A stretch of 64,000 bases of DNA from positions 3,100,001-3,164,000 of the forward strand of contig JAKNDB010000109.1 in assembly GCA_024305405.1 (NCBI GenBank), written 5' to 3'. Positions 36,861-49,366 of this stretch are shown piece by piece. Position numbers and translations under genes: made by a program. The notes under the pieces are model-generated. The model was not told where the DNA came from and ran no database searches. It saw only the letters and a list, made by a program, of their open reading frames with translations. This DNA is from Dirofilaria immitis. Taxonomy: Eukaryota > Nematoda > Chromadorea > Rhabditida > Onchocercidae. Each line of letters opens with the position of its first letter. The first letter of the stretch is position 1.

Positions 36861-39800
36861 ATGGGACATAGGCAACAAATAGCTGATATATACGCAGGCC
36901 AGAGTGTATTGGTGACTGGTGCAAGCGGCTTTCTTGGCAAAGTTCTCATCGAAAAATTATTGTATTCAGTAGACTCATTGAAAAATATTTACTTATTAAT
37001 TCGTCCAAAAATGGACTTGGTCCAAAGCAACGAATGGACAAAATTATTCAGGTTTATGTTATTTTTAAGAAAGAAAGTTAAATGTGAAGAATTTAAGATG
37101 TAAGATTGGATAGCTTTTATTAAGATATACTTATGAATATGCATTCACCAACAGAAATTGTGGCGAGGTATATCGTTCTTTAATTATCGTTTCAATCTTA
37201 CAGGGTCCCTTGTTCCATCGATTGCGTCGATTCAATCCTGGAATATTTTCTAAATTGATTCCAGTTGGTGGTGACATTATGGAAGAGGGTTTGGGCCTTA
37301 ATCAACTGGATATGCAAACTATCTGTGATGAAGTTTCGATCGGTAAGTTGATAAAGAAGGCATTTGTCAAGACTTCGTCTCACAGTCATTCATTTCAGTA
37401 TTCCATTGTGCGGCAACTGTGAAGTTTGACGAAGCTTTACGATTATCTATAGAAATGAATGTTCTTGGGACACAGCGACTTGTTGCTCTCTGTCATATGA
37501 TAAAAAATCTACTTGTAAGTCCTTCTCTACTTTCATTCATCTGTTTATTTCGTGTTAATTTTTTAAGTATATTGCTTCTGCACTTTTCTTGCAGGTTCTG
37601 GTTCATGTCAGTACTGCATATGCAAACTGTGACAAGTCGGAGATACTAGAGATAGTTTATCCACCTCCAGTGCCACCAAATAAACTTTTCGAGGCGATCG
37701 ATTGGATGGATGATGTAGTAATTGATGCCATCACACCACATTTGCTTGATAAACGGCCGAACACTTACACCCTAACAAAAGCTCTTGCTGAGGTTCGTTT
37801 ATTTCAAATGTATTATGACCATATTCTCCGTCCGGCTTCTCTTGTTGAAGAGGAAACGATAAATAGTATATAGAAGGGCGTATGGGAGAATTTATATATT
37901 AAAGTAATGCGCAAAGTATCATAAGTTAGGTGTCGAGCAGATGCAGAGGATAATATGATGATTCTTTAGGATACGTTGTTGAAAAGTTTTTTGGGCTATT
38001 TTGTTGTTGGATGCGCTGTTCGAAACTAACATTATATAATTCTCATCTCTTCCAAAGATGCAATCATATGATGATATATTTGCTTGAGATGATCATTGGG
38101 TGTTTTTGTTAGTTTTGGTGAAACAATAGAGCAATTTGAAGAAGTAAAAGTAGAAATATGTCCGGAAAAGTACTGAATATTCTTGGAATTATTATTGTTC
38201 AATTATTGTGAATGTGTTTTGGAAAGAGTAATAAGATGTTACTATCATTAAGGACAAATAGAAACGATTCTAATTTATAAAAATTTCAGAAAATTTATTT
38301 CGGGAAATGCTTAAGATTGATTATTAGTTAATCTGATATCATCAGTGTTATTTTGCCACTACTCATTTTTTATTATCTCCAGTAGTTCAACCAGTTTGTT
38401 TTTTTCAGGTGCAGCTGATGGAAGATGCGGGACGGTTACCAGTAATTATTGTAAGGCCATCAATAATAGGAGCCATGTGGCGCGATCCTCTTCCTGGTTG
38501 GACAGATAATTACAATGGACCAACAGGAATTTTTGCTGCTGTGGGTTTCATTTCGCTAATAACAGGCATATCAATGTCACTATATTTCACCTAATTTTTT
38601 TTCTAGTGAATTTTCTTATTTCATCTGTTTCTCCATCTTCCCATTCTATTAGAGACATTATTTTTATCATGTTGTTAGCTTTTATTCGATTCAAAGGTAT
38701 TCATATAATCTGAATTCTATGTCCAAAAGATTCAGCGTGATATTGAATTTTGCAGTCGATATGACGTTAAGCCCACTTTGTCTGCAAATGGGAACAGATT
38801 GTGTTTTATAGTGCGGCAAGGGTGTATTGACAAACATGTGTGGCAGCAACTCAGCGAAGGCGGATATAATACCAGTCGATATCGTTTCAAATTTGATGAT
38901 CGTTGCTGCAGCTCACAGAACTTACACCGAGTAATATTTGTATAGCGATGTTTTATCATGCACACTGTTATTTAGAGAGTGCCACTTTAATTAAAAATGA
39001 AACTATGTAAATGTTTAGGTATGAATCGATACCGGTGATACACTGCTGTTCAGGAGCACTGAATCCCGTTCAGTGGAATTTTATTATTAATTTCATCGAG
39101 CGCTTTTTCGCGCTTATCCGCTAAACGAATGCTATCGCATCCCATCAACTTATTTTCACTCCTCTAGATTTTTGTTCGAATTCAATTTTTATATGAAACA
39201 TATGGGTCCTGCTTATCTTATTGATCTTCTGAACGCATTCTGGGGTCCAAAAATAAGGTAGTCCTCTTAACAGAGCATTTTCGCTTATATCACTAATTTT
39301 CGTTGCTTACTCTTTTTGCAGATTTACTCGCATCTATCAGAAAGTTTTGAGATTAGTTGAAACGCTGCACTATTTCACAACTCGAGGGTGGGATTTTGAT
39401 TCCAAAGGTCTTATCGAGCTGTGGAAACAACTTCGGAAGAGGACAAAAAAGTTAGTTTATCCCATTTTTGCATGTTTCATGCGTTTATATCAGTAACTAT
39501 TTCGAGATCACCGATCACTGAAAGATTATTACTCTGATACGATGAAAAATTCACCTAATTTCTCTACATATGTTGAACGAGATGCAACTATTTAATGATA
39601 CTGTTGTCATGCAAAAATTATTGGTGTATCATGATGAAGATCGTTTTACAGATTTTCAATTTTGATGTGCGACAACTAGATTGGAATTCCTATCTGTTCG
39701 ATTACCTTATGGGCGTTAAGCGATATGTTGTTAAAGATCGCTTGGAAGAGCTTCAAAAGCAAGGCGAAATCTTTCTTGGTATATAGACCTTAGAACAATT

Positions 39801-40233
39801 AACTTAGGCTTATAATTGTTCTTTTTCATGTACTTTTTTTAGGCTGAAATTGTATGCTGCAATTTTCAATGCCGTAATTTGGTGGATTTCTGTACATATA
39901 TTTGCAAGGTTAATTAACTGTTCTCTATTTTTTTCTTCCCTTTTTGGGAGAGGAGAAAGGAGCAGCAGACAGCAGAAGAAAATTGGCTTTGCAGAACTTT
40001 CTAATCGCTGGTAACTAGAATTGTGTTGTATGAAAATATTATGAGTCCAAAACACTATCGGTACTGGAATTTTCTCGTGCAATAGTTACATTTTCAGACA
40101 GCGTTCTAGAAGATATCGCTGGTTTAGTGGGAGTATCGGGTTTCTGTTAACGTATATATGGTCAAATTACAATTTTCGTCCACCAGTTCGTTTGAAAAGT
40201 CTGGAAGAATACAAGCAAAGGACATGTTTTTGA
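36861..40233 (+). CDS. Fatty acyl-CoA reductase (FAR family)
   Basis: Reduces long-chain acyl-CoA to fatty alcohol using NADPH, normally at peroxisomes, feeding ether lipid or wax synthesis. The Rossmann N-terminus has the VLVTGASGFLGKVLIEKLL nucleotide loop and YLLIRPK; then GPLFHRLRRFNPG (37.2 kb), FHCAATVKFDEALR with NVLGTQRLV (37.4 kb), LVHVSTAYANC, YPPPVPP, EAIDWMDD and the YTLTK catalytic Tyr-x3-Lys (37.6-37.8 kb), IIVRPSIIGAMWRDPLPGW (38.4-38.5 kb), ADIIPVDIVSNLMIVAAAH (38.8-38.9 kb), IHCCSGALNPVQWN, FWGPKI (39.0-39.26 kb), FNFDVRQLDWNSY and GVKRYVV (39.65-39.78 kb), a hydrophobic C-terminal segment and a last exon ending YKQRTCF at TGA 40233. Single A/T bases are missing at 37007-37011 (RPKNGLGPKQRMDK) and 39114-39115 (ALYPLNE), possibly also near 39775. 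The gene is complete otherwise. Confidence 0.92.
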
Positions 40234-40595
40234 ATGAAATTTAGATGTTGAGCCACTGTGGTAGGGATAAGTTATTGGATTGATCACATGTAAGTCACCT
40301 TGTGGATCTCAAGATTTCACTTGTTGATTTGTTGCGAAGTTGTTCATTTGTTTGAATTATCTATATATGCCATATTTGTGTCCTGTCATATTTGTGAATT
40401 AGACAGTATGTTAGATATATGTTCTGCGATTGTATTGTAGCTCTTCTACAATTTCCTAAGATTTTTGTTATCGAAATTTAATATTTGTTCTCGTTACAAA
40501 GGGTGTAGAGTTCATTGGAAGCTTCTTCACAATGATTTTGATATTTACTGACGAATGCACTGTGTATAAGGCCATCATTTATCCTATTTCAATTC

Positions 40596-40601
40596 AATAA
40601 A
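40596..40601 (+). terminator. Poly(A) signal AATAAA after FAR
   Basis: AATAAA 363 bases past the FAR stop, within CAATAAAGG. Assigned by position; a nearer signal was not obvious. Confidence 0.4.
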
Positions 40602-42409
40602 GGATTACGATGGTGTTAAATGTGGAAACCGAAATGTTGATACAGTGAAAACCTATTTGGTTTATTGCGAACCGATAGACTTCTGACGTGATAGTTGTGA
40701 AATGGTTGTATTTTCTGAATAAATAAGAATGTTTTAAAGCTTGATTCGAATGATTTCAGCATTTAGTTTGACTTATCTGTTTATGCGAATCTGCATACAA
40801 AGTTGATTGTCTCACTAAATTTTATCCACTGTTTTGCACTTTTATTTCTTTGGTCTAGAATGCTCTTCAAGTATTTGGAACTTTATAAATCAAAATCTAG
40901 AGAAAGTTCAGTCGAATATCTATCACAATATTTGTAGCGTTGTGAACGCATATCTTAAGCTAATTCAAAATACACCTAAAACATGGCTGATTATTATTGT
41001 CCTGGCATAATTCCAATATGGCCATACTTTATAAACGATTTTTTTCTTTTGGAATGCAGTCGCTTGTTGACAGTAAAGTCGAGGTCATTACATTGGAAGT
41101 TCTCAATCATTGTTTTCTTTTTACAATTTTTATTATAAAACTGTGAATCATTCGACTACATAGATTGTTTTGTACAAATTATGTATAAAATGGGCATTGG
41201 GTTGTGAAGAGGCCAGTAAAAAATAGCTTGAGTTCAGCTGCAGAACGGACATAAGGCATACGCATATGCGTATGTGAATTTGGAGGCTCGGAAGAATATC
41301 AGTCGTTCACTATACGTATTATATGTAGATTGAATGACGATACGGAAAGAAAAATGAATCAACATCAAGTAATACGTGCTTAATATCATACAAAGTATGA
41401 AGCTGAGAGAAAGTGCTGAATAAAAACGACAAGTTGATGGATAGATCAAGCTTTATCGTGGCTGTTAGGATTCCTTGTTTGAGTAACATAACCAATGCGA
41501 CTTATTGTTGCTTATTGAGTACTGATGTTGAAATCGGTATCAGCAACAAAAGAAAATTATGGATGTAAGTTACAACTAGAGTACTACTGCTTGTGTTTCT
41601 TAGTAATTGTGAAAAGATGAATACGGAATGATTGCGGAAATTTTTGCGAATTTTTCTTAGAATCAATATCCCAGAATGAGGAGAAATAAGAAAAAGAAAA
41701 TGCTATTTTCGAACACTATACTATGAATTTCATTCATTTAAAGCTCTCTTTCAAAGCAACAGAAGAAAGTGTTTCATTGAGGCGGAAAAAGCAATAGGGA
41801 AAAGGAAAATACTTTTCTTAATGCCAACTTCACCTGCGTATTTTGATAGTAATTGGCTTGGCAAAACTAAATCATGCATTTCATACGGCTTAAAATTGTC
41901 CAGCTTAATTCTTAACGATTGCATATTAGAATTACTGTACATTTTACCAAACTTTTTATTAATTTTTACTTTCACTGATATATGCATGTGTAATCACGTT
42001 TAGCTGTTACTAGTTCCTCATAGACCTGTAAAAAATTACTATGTACCTTCTCTTACTAATTTTTAATATTTCTTCCTTTATATTATTATTTATTTGCTAT
42101 ATCTCAGGAATTTATACCATTGTTTCATCGAAATAAAGATATTTCGTTTAAAAAAGTCTTTTTTATGGATATCATGATAATATTTATCTTACCAAATGAA
42201 AAAAAAAAAGAGTTCTTTTCAATATTAAGATGTAAAAATGAATTTTATTGATTTATACTATTTTTTTAAATTCCTAATAACTCTATATTAGACTGTTTCT
42301 TTGCTAAATATTGCTTATTAAAACACTCCACTACAGCATCAGAGGTGCAAGTCTTTCCACTGTTGTCAGAAAATTTAACCATAAAACCAAAACAAAAAGC
42401 ATGTACTGT
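40602..42409. other. Intergenic interval with a perfect palindrome
   Basis: About 1.8 kb, AT-rich. It includes the 18-base perfect palindrome at 41257-41274. No coding exon is recognisable until the dipeptidase-like fragment. Confidence 0.45.
41257..41274. repeat. Perfect 18-bp palindrome CATACGCATATGCGTATG
   Basis: The sequence equals its own reverse complement over all 18 bases, with no spacer. It lies in otherwise unannotated sequence. It could be a dimeric protein binding site or chance; no second copy was noticed. Confidence 0.9.
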
Positions 42410-42421
42410 TCTAATTTAGAT

Positions 42422-43062
42422 ACGAACCAATGTCAGATTTAGTTTGGGTGATAAGTCAATTAACGGATGTGCCGGGAAACATTATGATTGGAGGCATTGA
42501 GGATTTGGTAGCTCCAATAACAGACGAGAAAAAAATTTTGCAAAACCTTCACTTTCAATGTGGTGTTCATATTCATTATAATTGTGCCTTGAAGTTAGTC
42601 CAATCAGCTCTTCATTGTGCAGGACAAATATTCTACCAATATTAATGCTACCAAATTACCTATATGATTCAAAAACAAAAGTACTGATGAATCGATGAAG
42701 AAATCCCACTATTTCACTGAATGGTATCTTAACTATAGGTTTTTATGCCTATAAAATCTGGCCATTTAATTAATTCTTATATCCATGATTATATTAATTT
42801 CATGAATAATAATTATACATATTATGCTGATGTTTTATTGTTGTTCCTAATTGCGTTAATTCAATTATTTAATAGTAGATACGTAAGGTTGTGCGTTTCA
42901 TGTATTTTTAACCTTGTTCTATTCATTAAGGGAATCGTAGGAGCATTTGGTGGCAAAAATGAGAAAACAGTCATTCCGAAGAAAATATTCGATTCATATT
43001 ATAGAGCCAACGAAGGCGGACAACCTTACCATACATCATTTGAACGCATTATGGAAGATTAG
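42422..43062 (+). pseudogene. Fragment of a CNDP2-like cytosolic dipeptidase (M20 family)
   Basis: Two exon-like pieces resemble neighbouring parts of cytosolic non-specific dipeptidase. The first (after TTTAG|A at 42421) reads YEPMSDLVWVISQLTDVPGN then IMIGGIEDLVAPITDE, matching the lid-region segment of CNDP2 (EPMSDL...GNILI.GI...AAVTEEE). The second (about 42930-43062) reads GIVGAFGGKNEKTVIPKKI, matching the HGIEGAFSG..AKTVIPRK segment, then a NEGGQPY tail and a stop. The intervening part of the domain, the metal-ligand regions and both ends of a normal enzyme of about 475 residues are missing, and the frame is lost after DEKKIL. I read it as a decayed or partially duplicated gene copy. 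The alternative is a rearranged functional gene with unusual exons, which seems unlikely. Confidence 0.7.
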
Positions 43063-44790
43063 AGGCTCTCTAAACCAATTCAAGTAAATACTTGAATAAC
43101 TGCTATCCATCACGTGTTTTTTACTTTACGTTGTTGTGGATAAAGGAGATTATTTGGGGGTTAAGCCATTTTATTCTATTATTGGTTATCTGATTTCAAA
43201 GATTTACACTATCAGTGTAAAGCGATAGCCATCCAGAAAAGTTTTGTTTTTTCATTTACTAATAAGCTTTGCATTTAAGTCTTGTAAGTGCATCTTCAAT
43301 GTGTAGAGCGGATTACATTCAGGAAGGAAGCATACCAGTCGTCACAACATTTCAAAAATTGACCACAGGCAGCGTAGTATTATTGCCTGTTGCTGCACGA
43401 AATGGCCCGTTTATAGAACAAAAATATATTTAATGAATTATCTGGAGGGAATCAAATTGATAGGAGTTTACATGCTTAAGCTATGAGGAGCTATGTGCTC
43501 TCCAAAGCAGTAAAATTTTTTATTGAGGAAGTTCGACCAATTTTTCATCTCAAGGAGCGCTAATTTCACTGCATTTTCTCCTCCTTTATTATTAGATGAT
43601 ATATTCATTCCTAAAAATTTTAAAATATTCTATGTTTTTCACATTATAAAGTTTGCGGAATTTTGCCCCATCTAATGTTCATCTTTGGTTAATTATATAT
43701 GCGTTCGGATCAAAATTTCTGTCGTCAGGAATTCATGAATTTAAGGTAATTTTATAGAGAACAGTTGACAGGTAATTTTGCATTTTTGCCGAAACTTTTG
43801 CACGTCAAAATGCAAAGAGAGTTGGCGTGCACTTCCTTGTGAGAATGAGACGTGAGGCGCTGTCGCATGGGAAGGCGACAAAATAAACGTGAGGAGAGGA
43901 TGTCTACTGGTCCGGTGACAAGTGATTGATCTCCAAAACGATGTATGTATTTTCTGGATTTAGAAATCGAAAAAGCATAGCACGGGAGGGAAAAAGCCTG
44001 GTATGGGCACTGAACATGGCATTGAAGAGAGCTGCTCAAATGCAGAAATTCCAACAAATTTTATCTTTTAAATTCATTATACTAATTCAACTCGTGCACA
44101 AGTTCACTTCCAACTAGGAATCTCAATAAAAATCCATTTGCTATTCTGCCAGCTGTCTTCTCACGAAGCACACTTCCAAAACGTCAGCGTCTAATAAGGA
44201 GCAACGAATGTTAACTGCCGATAGGATTGATATTTTCACAATGAACCGTTGACATAAGCCTTACTGATCTACTGATTTCGTTTTCGATGGGAAGTTCGCG
44301 TTCATCTGCTCACCTTGTTTTTGATGGTACGGCAGGAAGCGTGTAGTTGTGTGCATCGGGGAATTTAGAATTGGTGATTGGATGGTGGAAATTCTAGGTA
44401 CTTCTCTCAAATGATTCTGAATTTCGCAACTGTGGTAAGTCGGAGCAGAAGTCTGCGGGAGATTATGAGACACGAAATGTCATATTTCATGCATAATTAA
44501 CAAAGTAACTAATGATAAGCATGGAGTTGTCCTGTCTTCGGTGCATAGTATTTTAAAATTTTTATCTTTTCTGCTGTCTTTTAAAAAACATTTCTTTCTT
44601 TATTTTTCGGTCGAGAGTGGAAATGGGCAACTTGCCAAATTGTGAGTGAAAAAAACTGTCAAAAATGAAATATTCAGTGGAAATTAAGAAACTATGAGCG
44701 CGTTGCGATAAGAGAAGAAATTGAAACAACGGTTTGCCAAAAACTGTATTTCTCTGTAAATCTTAAATGAATGGGATTTTTAGCTTTGTA
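43063..44790. other. Intergenic interval before DDX20
   Basis: About 1.7 kb without a recognisable exon. The 101-codon minus frame at 43752-44057 is cysteine/serine rich, has no splice support and is probably chance. A TTTTTAG acceptor at 44777-44783 precedes the DDX20 ATG. Confidence 0.45.
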
Positions 44791-47700
44791 ATGGATGTGG
44801 AAGAAATAGTACGAACGATGGATGTCGAAGCGGATGTGCCTGACTTCAATTCACTAATGCTTAATCGAACTTCGTTGAACGCATTAGCTAAAGCCGGTTA
44901 CACTAAGCCATCTCCGGTACAAGCTCGAGCAATTCCATCTGGCATGCTTGGACTTGGTAATTCACTTTTTGGGTAAAATGTCGTTTAGTAATAACTCGTT
45001 AGATTTTTTCATCAAATTTGTGGATATTATAACCTCTTTTTACTTTGAAATTTGACTGAAGGCTAATTAAGTTTGCTGCAGATTTACTGGTGCAGGCAAA
45101 GTCAGGAACTGGAAAACGATGGTCTTTGCCTTGTTGGCTGTAGAAAATTTGAATGCACAGTTTGGGCGTCCACAAGTATTGATCGTAGCTCCAACTCGTG
45201 AAATTGCTTCTCAAATAGAGTCTTGTATCAGAATGCTTGCTCCTCCTGTAATTCATGTGGGGTAATCTTTCTCAAACAATCTAAATCCCTTTTGATAGTA
45301 AAGACGATCTTTTATCGTGAGATAGCGATAGTGCAACTGAAGATTATTATCATTGTTTATAGATTTTGTCGTAGTTCTTAGTGTGTTTTTTGTTCTTTTG
45401 TATGTAGAATATTTGTATATCCAATTATACGTCATACAATTCGTGGTTCTTATCAGGATGTTTGTTGGTGGAAATGAAAAGGGTATTGCGGAAGATATTC
45501 AAAAACTCAAGAAAAATATTCACATTGTTGTTGGAACAACAGGCCGCCTTTGTCATCTTGTTCGTATCAATGTATTGCGTCTATCCTATGTACGGTTGTT
45601 TATTCTGGACGAAGCTGATAAACTTATGGAAGACAATTTTCAAAAAGGAATCAAGTTAGTTTGTTGATACAAGTTGAAATCGCTATGAAATCGATAAAAA
45701 TAAAGACAATGAGATGTGGTTTTTAACTCTCCATTTGCTGAAATACATATTTACTTTTCTATTTCAAATAACAAAGGGGAATTGTAAGATTTCTTTGCTG
45801 ATTTTTTGATTGTTAAATTTATTTTTATTTAGTTACCTGTTTTCTGCATTACCACCTGAAAAGCAAGTAGCTGTGTTCTCAGCTACTTATCCATATCGAC
45901 TCGATGCAACTCTTACGCATTATATGAGAGGTTTATTTATTTTTAGTATTACTTCCTTTGCCAATACGACTAATAAAGTAGACCAATTATTATCACTGCG
46001 TGATATGCGCTACGACGATATAACCATTTGTTAAATCTGATTGAAATTTTAATTTTAATGCCGCTGCCAAAACATTTCTTTTAGTTTCTTTGCTGGACAG
46101 ACGATCTCCCTACAATCACCTGTACTTTACAGTTTCTTTTATCTTTTCTAAAATATTTAGAAGTGTGTCATGTTGTTTTTCGATTGTCATGTTGTTTTTC
46201 GATTGTAACCGTTATCTATAATGCATTACATTGAGGTGCCCTAATCGGGCTTCTTTGGGAAAAATTCCTGCATATCTGTGGAGAGTTCTATTCATTTTGT
46301 GAGTATTTTCTTATTTAAGGCTTTTATATCTATCTACAGATGTACATTTGGTGCGTATAGATACAGATGCACAGTTGCTTGGTGTCAAACAGTATGTTAT
46401 TGTTGTTCGCAAGGAAAAGAGAATGAATATTGTGCTACGTTTATTACTTCGCCTTCGTTTTGGCCAGTGTATCATCTTCGTCAATGATCATAAAAATGAG
46501 TGCTACAATATGTTATTTGTGAAGCGATTTTGAAAGAATTATGACTGATAATGTATTTGTTAAAAACTGAAATTTCATTTCAGGTGTGATGAGCTTTGTA
46601 TGAATCTGCAGGAGGCAAAGTTTGATGCAGTTTGTATTTCTGGTAACATGCCACAAGCTTATCGTACAAAGACGATGAGACGACTCAAAAACTGTATGGT
46701 TAAATTGCTCGTTTCAACGGATCTTGTGAGTTTGTGGAAATGTTGATAATAAATCTGACTAATATTTTGAGTTTATTTTCTTTTTTATACATTTCCGTTT
46801 GCTTTCCGGTTATAGTGCAACATCCTTCATGTTCGGACCGTATTTAACATCTTTCAAAGTCGAATAACTATTTCTACAATTTGATGTTTTAGACAGCACG
46901 AGGAATTGATGCTCCAGGAGTCAATATTGTGATCAATTATGAAAGTCCACTTGTGTTAGCTACCTATTTACATCGAATTGGCCGTGCTGGACGTTTTGGT
47001 ATTTAAAGTTTAAAATTTCAAAAAATTATCTTTGTTGTAGATTTGATTGTAATCCCTTCTTTGCTGTAAATGAGCATGATAAGTATATATGTCCTTTAGG
47101 CACGCAAGGCGCTGCATTCACAATTCTTAACAGTGATAAAGAATTGAAATTGTTCAGTGATTTTGCTGTCGAGGGAAAACTTCGAATTAAGTTGTTACAA
47201 GCAAGAGAGGACTGGCCGACCAATCTCATCTATGACGATGAGTTTTCAGAAGTTCTGAAGACTTTCTTGTAGGTCATGAACACAGTTTTACGATCAAAGT
47301 TTATTGCCTAAGTCAAAGTCACTTAAAAATTTTCCGAGATTTAAGTTTTCTTTTCGAAGTTAGATTCGAAATGGAAATTACTTTTGCCAAAATTCGTTAG
47401 TGCCGATATTAGTAATAACGTTAGGTATTATTTGCAACAATTATTTTTTAGCCTTACACGACAAGGAATTGTCCTGATGAACAAGATTATGTTGAGGAGG
47501 ATAAGGGAGCGTATATGAGTTCATGAAGATTGATTTAAATAATCTGCCGGAATTTGAAAAATTACCTAAACCCTACGAAGACAGAATTTCAATACGTCAA
47601 AAATCAGAGAAGCTTATCTATTCGAATCAAGATTTTTACAGCATATATGGAAATATGAAGAACAATGAAATCTCTGACATGCTTTTGAAGAAATTGATTG

Positions 47701-48507
47701 CACTGAAGGTTTATTCATTTATATATTAACTTATTTACCTATTTATTTGAAGATTTTAATTTCGTAATGACCAGATTCACTCGATTTAGTTGCGAAGATT
47801 TTATAGCACAGAATGATCATGTTTTCTCAATAATAGCATTAGAACCTTAAAATAGCTTAATAAAGCAGCCGTAAATTAATCACTAAAAAAATTAAATATT
47901 ATGAGATATTGACAATTGAATAATGGGTGCACTACGGATATGACATCTGGACAAATGAGCTGTTTTCAATTAAGCTGCTTTGCTAATTGACTAAGCAGTT
48001 ACTTGATTCTGATCTCTAACTTTTTACAGATACAATCACCTTATGACTTGGATTTAACGCGAAAAATACTCTGAAAGTATTGCATATGAGCGCTACAATT
48101 AAAAACAGTGAAGACATAAGTGCTCTTGAAAGATTTTGTAACAAAAGACTTTTTGCTTGTTAAACAACGAAGCAAATTTCACGATGAATATTGACATTAT
48201 TCATTTAAGGAGAGGAAGTAAGGAAAACACACATGAAACAAAACCAAGTGATTTGGCGGCAAATAATGTTGGTATCCCTAATTTTAAGGAACTTGATTTA
48301 ATTTTTAATCGATCATTTTCTAAAAATTTTTTGAAAAATCTTGTTGGAGAAGATACATTACAACTGTATTACATTTGCAACGCTTTTTTGGAGAAATGAT
48401 TAATTCATAAAATTCCGGCAAGCTGGAACATTGTTGTTGCTATTTTCCTTTGAAAACAAAAATTTTGTGGTAGATTGCACTAACTGAAAGTATGAAGACT
48501 GAAATGA

Positions 48508-48554
<47 letters not shown>

Positions 48555-49366
48555 GTTATTTAGCGGTTTTACTCATAACATTCTGAAAAAGCTTCCTATC
48601 ACTTGAAGAAAAAACCTGGATTTATAAGTAATTGATTTAATTAGGGATCTTCTGTCGATCGATTAGATAAAAAATATACCAAATTCAGCTTGGCAGGAGT
48701 TTCAGATTTGCAGAAGCTGAATCCAGAGGTAAATAAGGCATTTGACTGAAAAATGTTTCTATCGCTGATGTCCGTTTCTGTATTTTATGATATCAGAATT
48801 AATAAGTTTCAAATGGAACGAATCAAAAAAATTTAGAGAGACACAAAGTACGAAACCTCCAAAGAACTGAGAAGAAAGCTTACTAAAGTCAAATCAAGAT
48901 TCACTTACGAACTAGTTTTGAGGATGGATAAGATAAGAGAATGTAGAACGGCAACGGAAAAACCAGAGATGTAAGATTTTTCTAATCTATTCCAGCGGGA
49001 TTTTATTTCGCATGATTTTCCTACTTAAAAATTTGAAAGACCTTTTTGTTTTCTTGAGCATATGACGCAATCTTAATCTTACTCTATTGTAGTTTCAGTT
49101 TTTTATTTTTTATGACAGTCGAAATTCCTGCAGGACTTATTCTTATCATCGTAATATTTTCATTATTTTAGATTTTCTACAGCAATTCAGACTGAAAATG
49201 AGGAAAACTGACCGTGACGAGAAGTGCTCAAACGGATTTACTGTTATTCTATGCACATAACAGCTTTGCTTGTTCGAATGGTTATTCTTCTTTCCAGGAA
49301 TATATGCGACGGGAAATGGATTATTTTGCACGATACATAAAACACCTGCGCGGATTCAAGTTTTAA
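44791..49366 (+). CDS. ddx20: DEAD-box RNA helicase DDX20 (Gemin3)
   Basis: ATP-dependent RNA helicase of the SMN complex, which assembles spliceosomal snRNPs. The start at 44791 follows TTTTTAG|CTTTGTA; an in-frame ATG at 44767 lies before that acceptor. Helicase motifs in order: Q motif [14 protein letters not shown], motif I AKSGTGK, Ia APTRE, Ib TTGR (usually TPGR), [48 protein letters not shown]. Exons: 44791-44956, 45082-45261, 45457-45654, 45833-45930, 46340-46499, 46584-46725, 46893-46998, from 47100. One A is missing inside motif I (run 45113-45116), and another probably at 47503-47504. The C-terminal part is inferred: [20 protein letters not shown] (47.5-47.7 kb), small exons at 48.6 and 48.8 kb, and a final [19 protein letters not shown] to TAA 49366. 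If these belong to another gene, the helicase would end near 47272. Confidence 0.88.
46167..46206 (+). repeat. Two tandem copies of a 19-bp unit
   Basis: GTCATGTTGTTTTTCGATT occurs twice head to tail without a mismatch, inside a DDX20 intron between the exons ending 45930 and starting 46340. Confidence 0.95.
48509..48551 (+). repeat. (TA)n microsatellite, about 20 units
   Basis: Uninterrupted TA run of about 42 bases within the proposed DDX20 C-terminal introns. Confidence 0.97.

Noticed and set aside
43752..44057. 101-codon minus-strand frame rich in cysteine and serine
   Set aside because: No signal peptide, no cysteine spacing pattern, and no supporting exon nearby.
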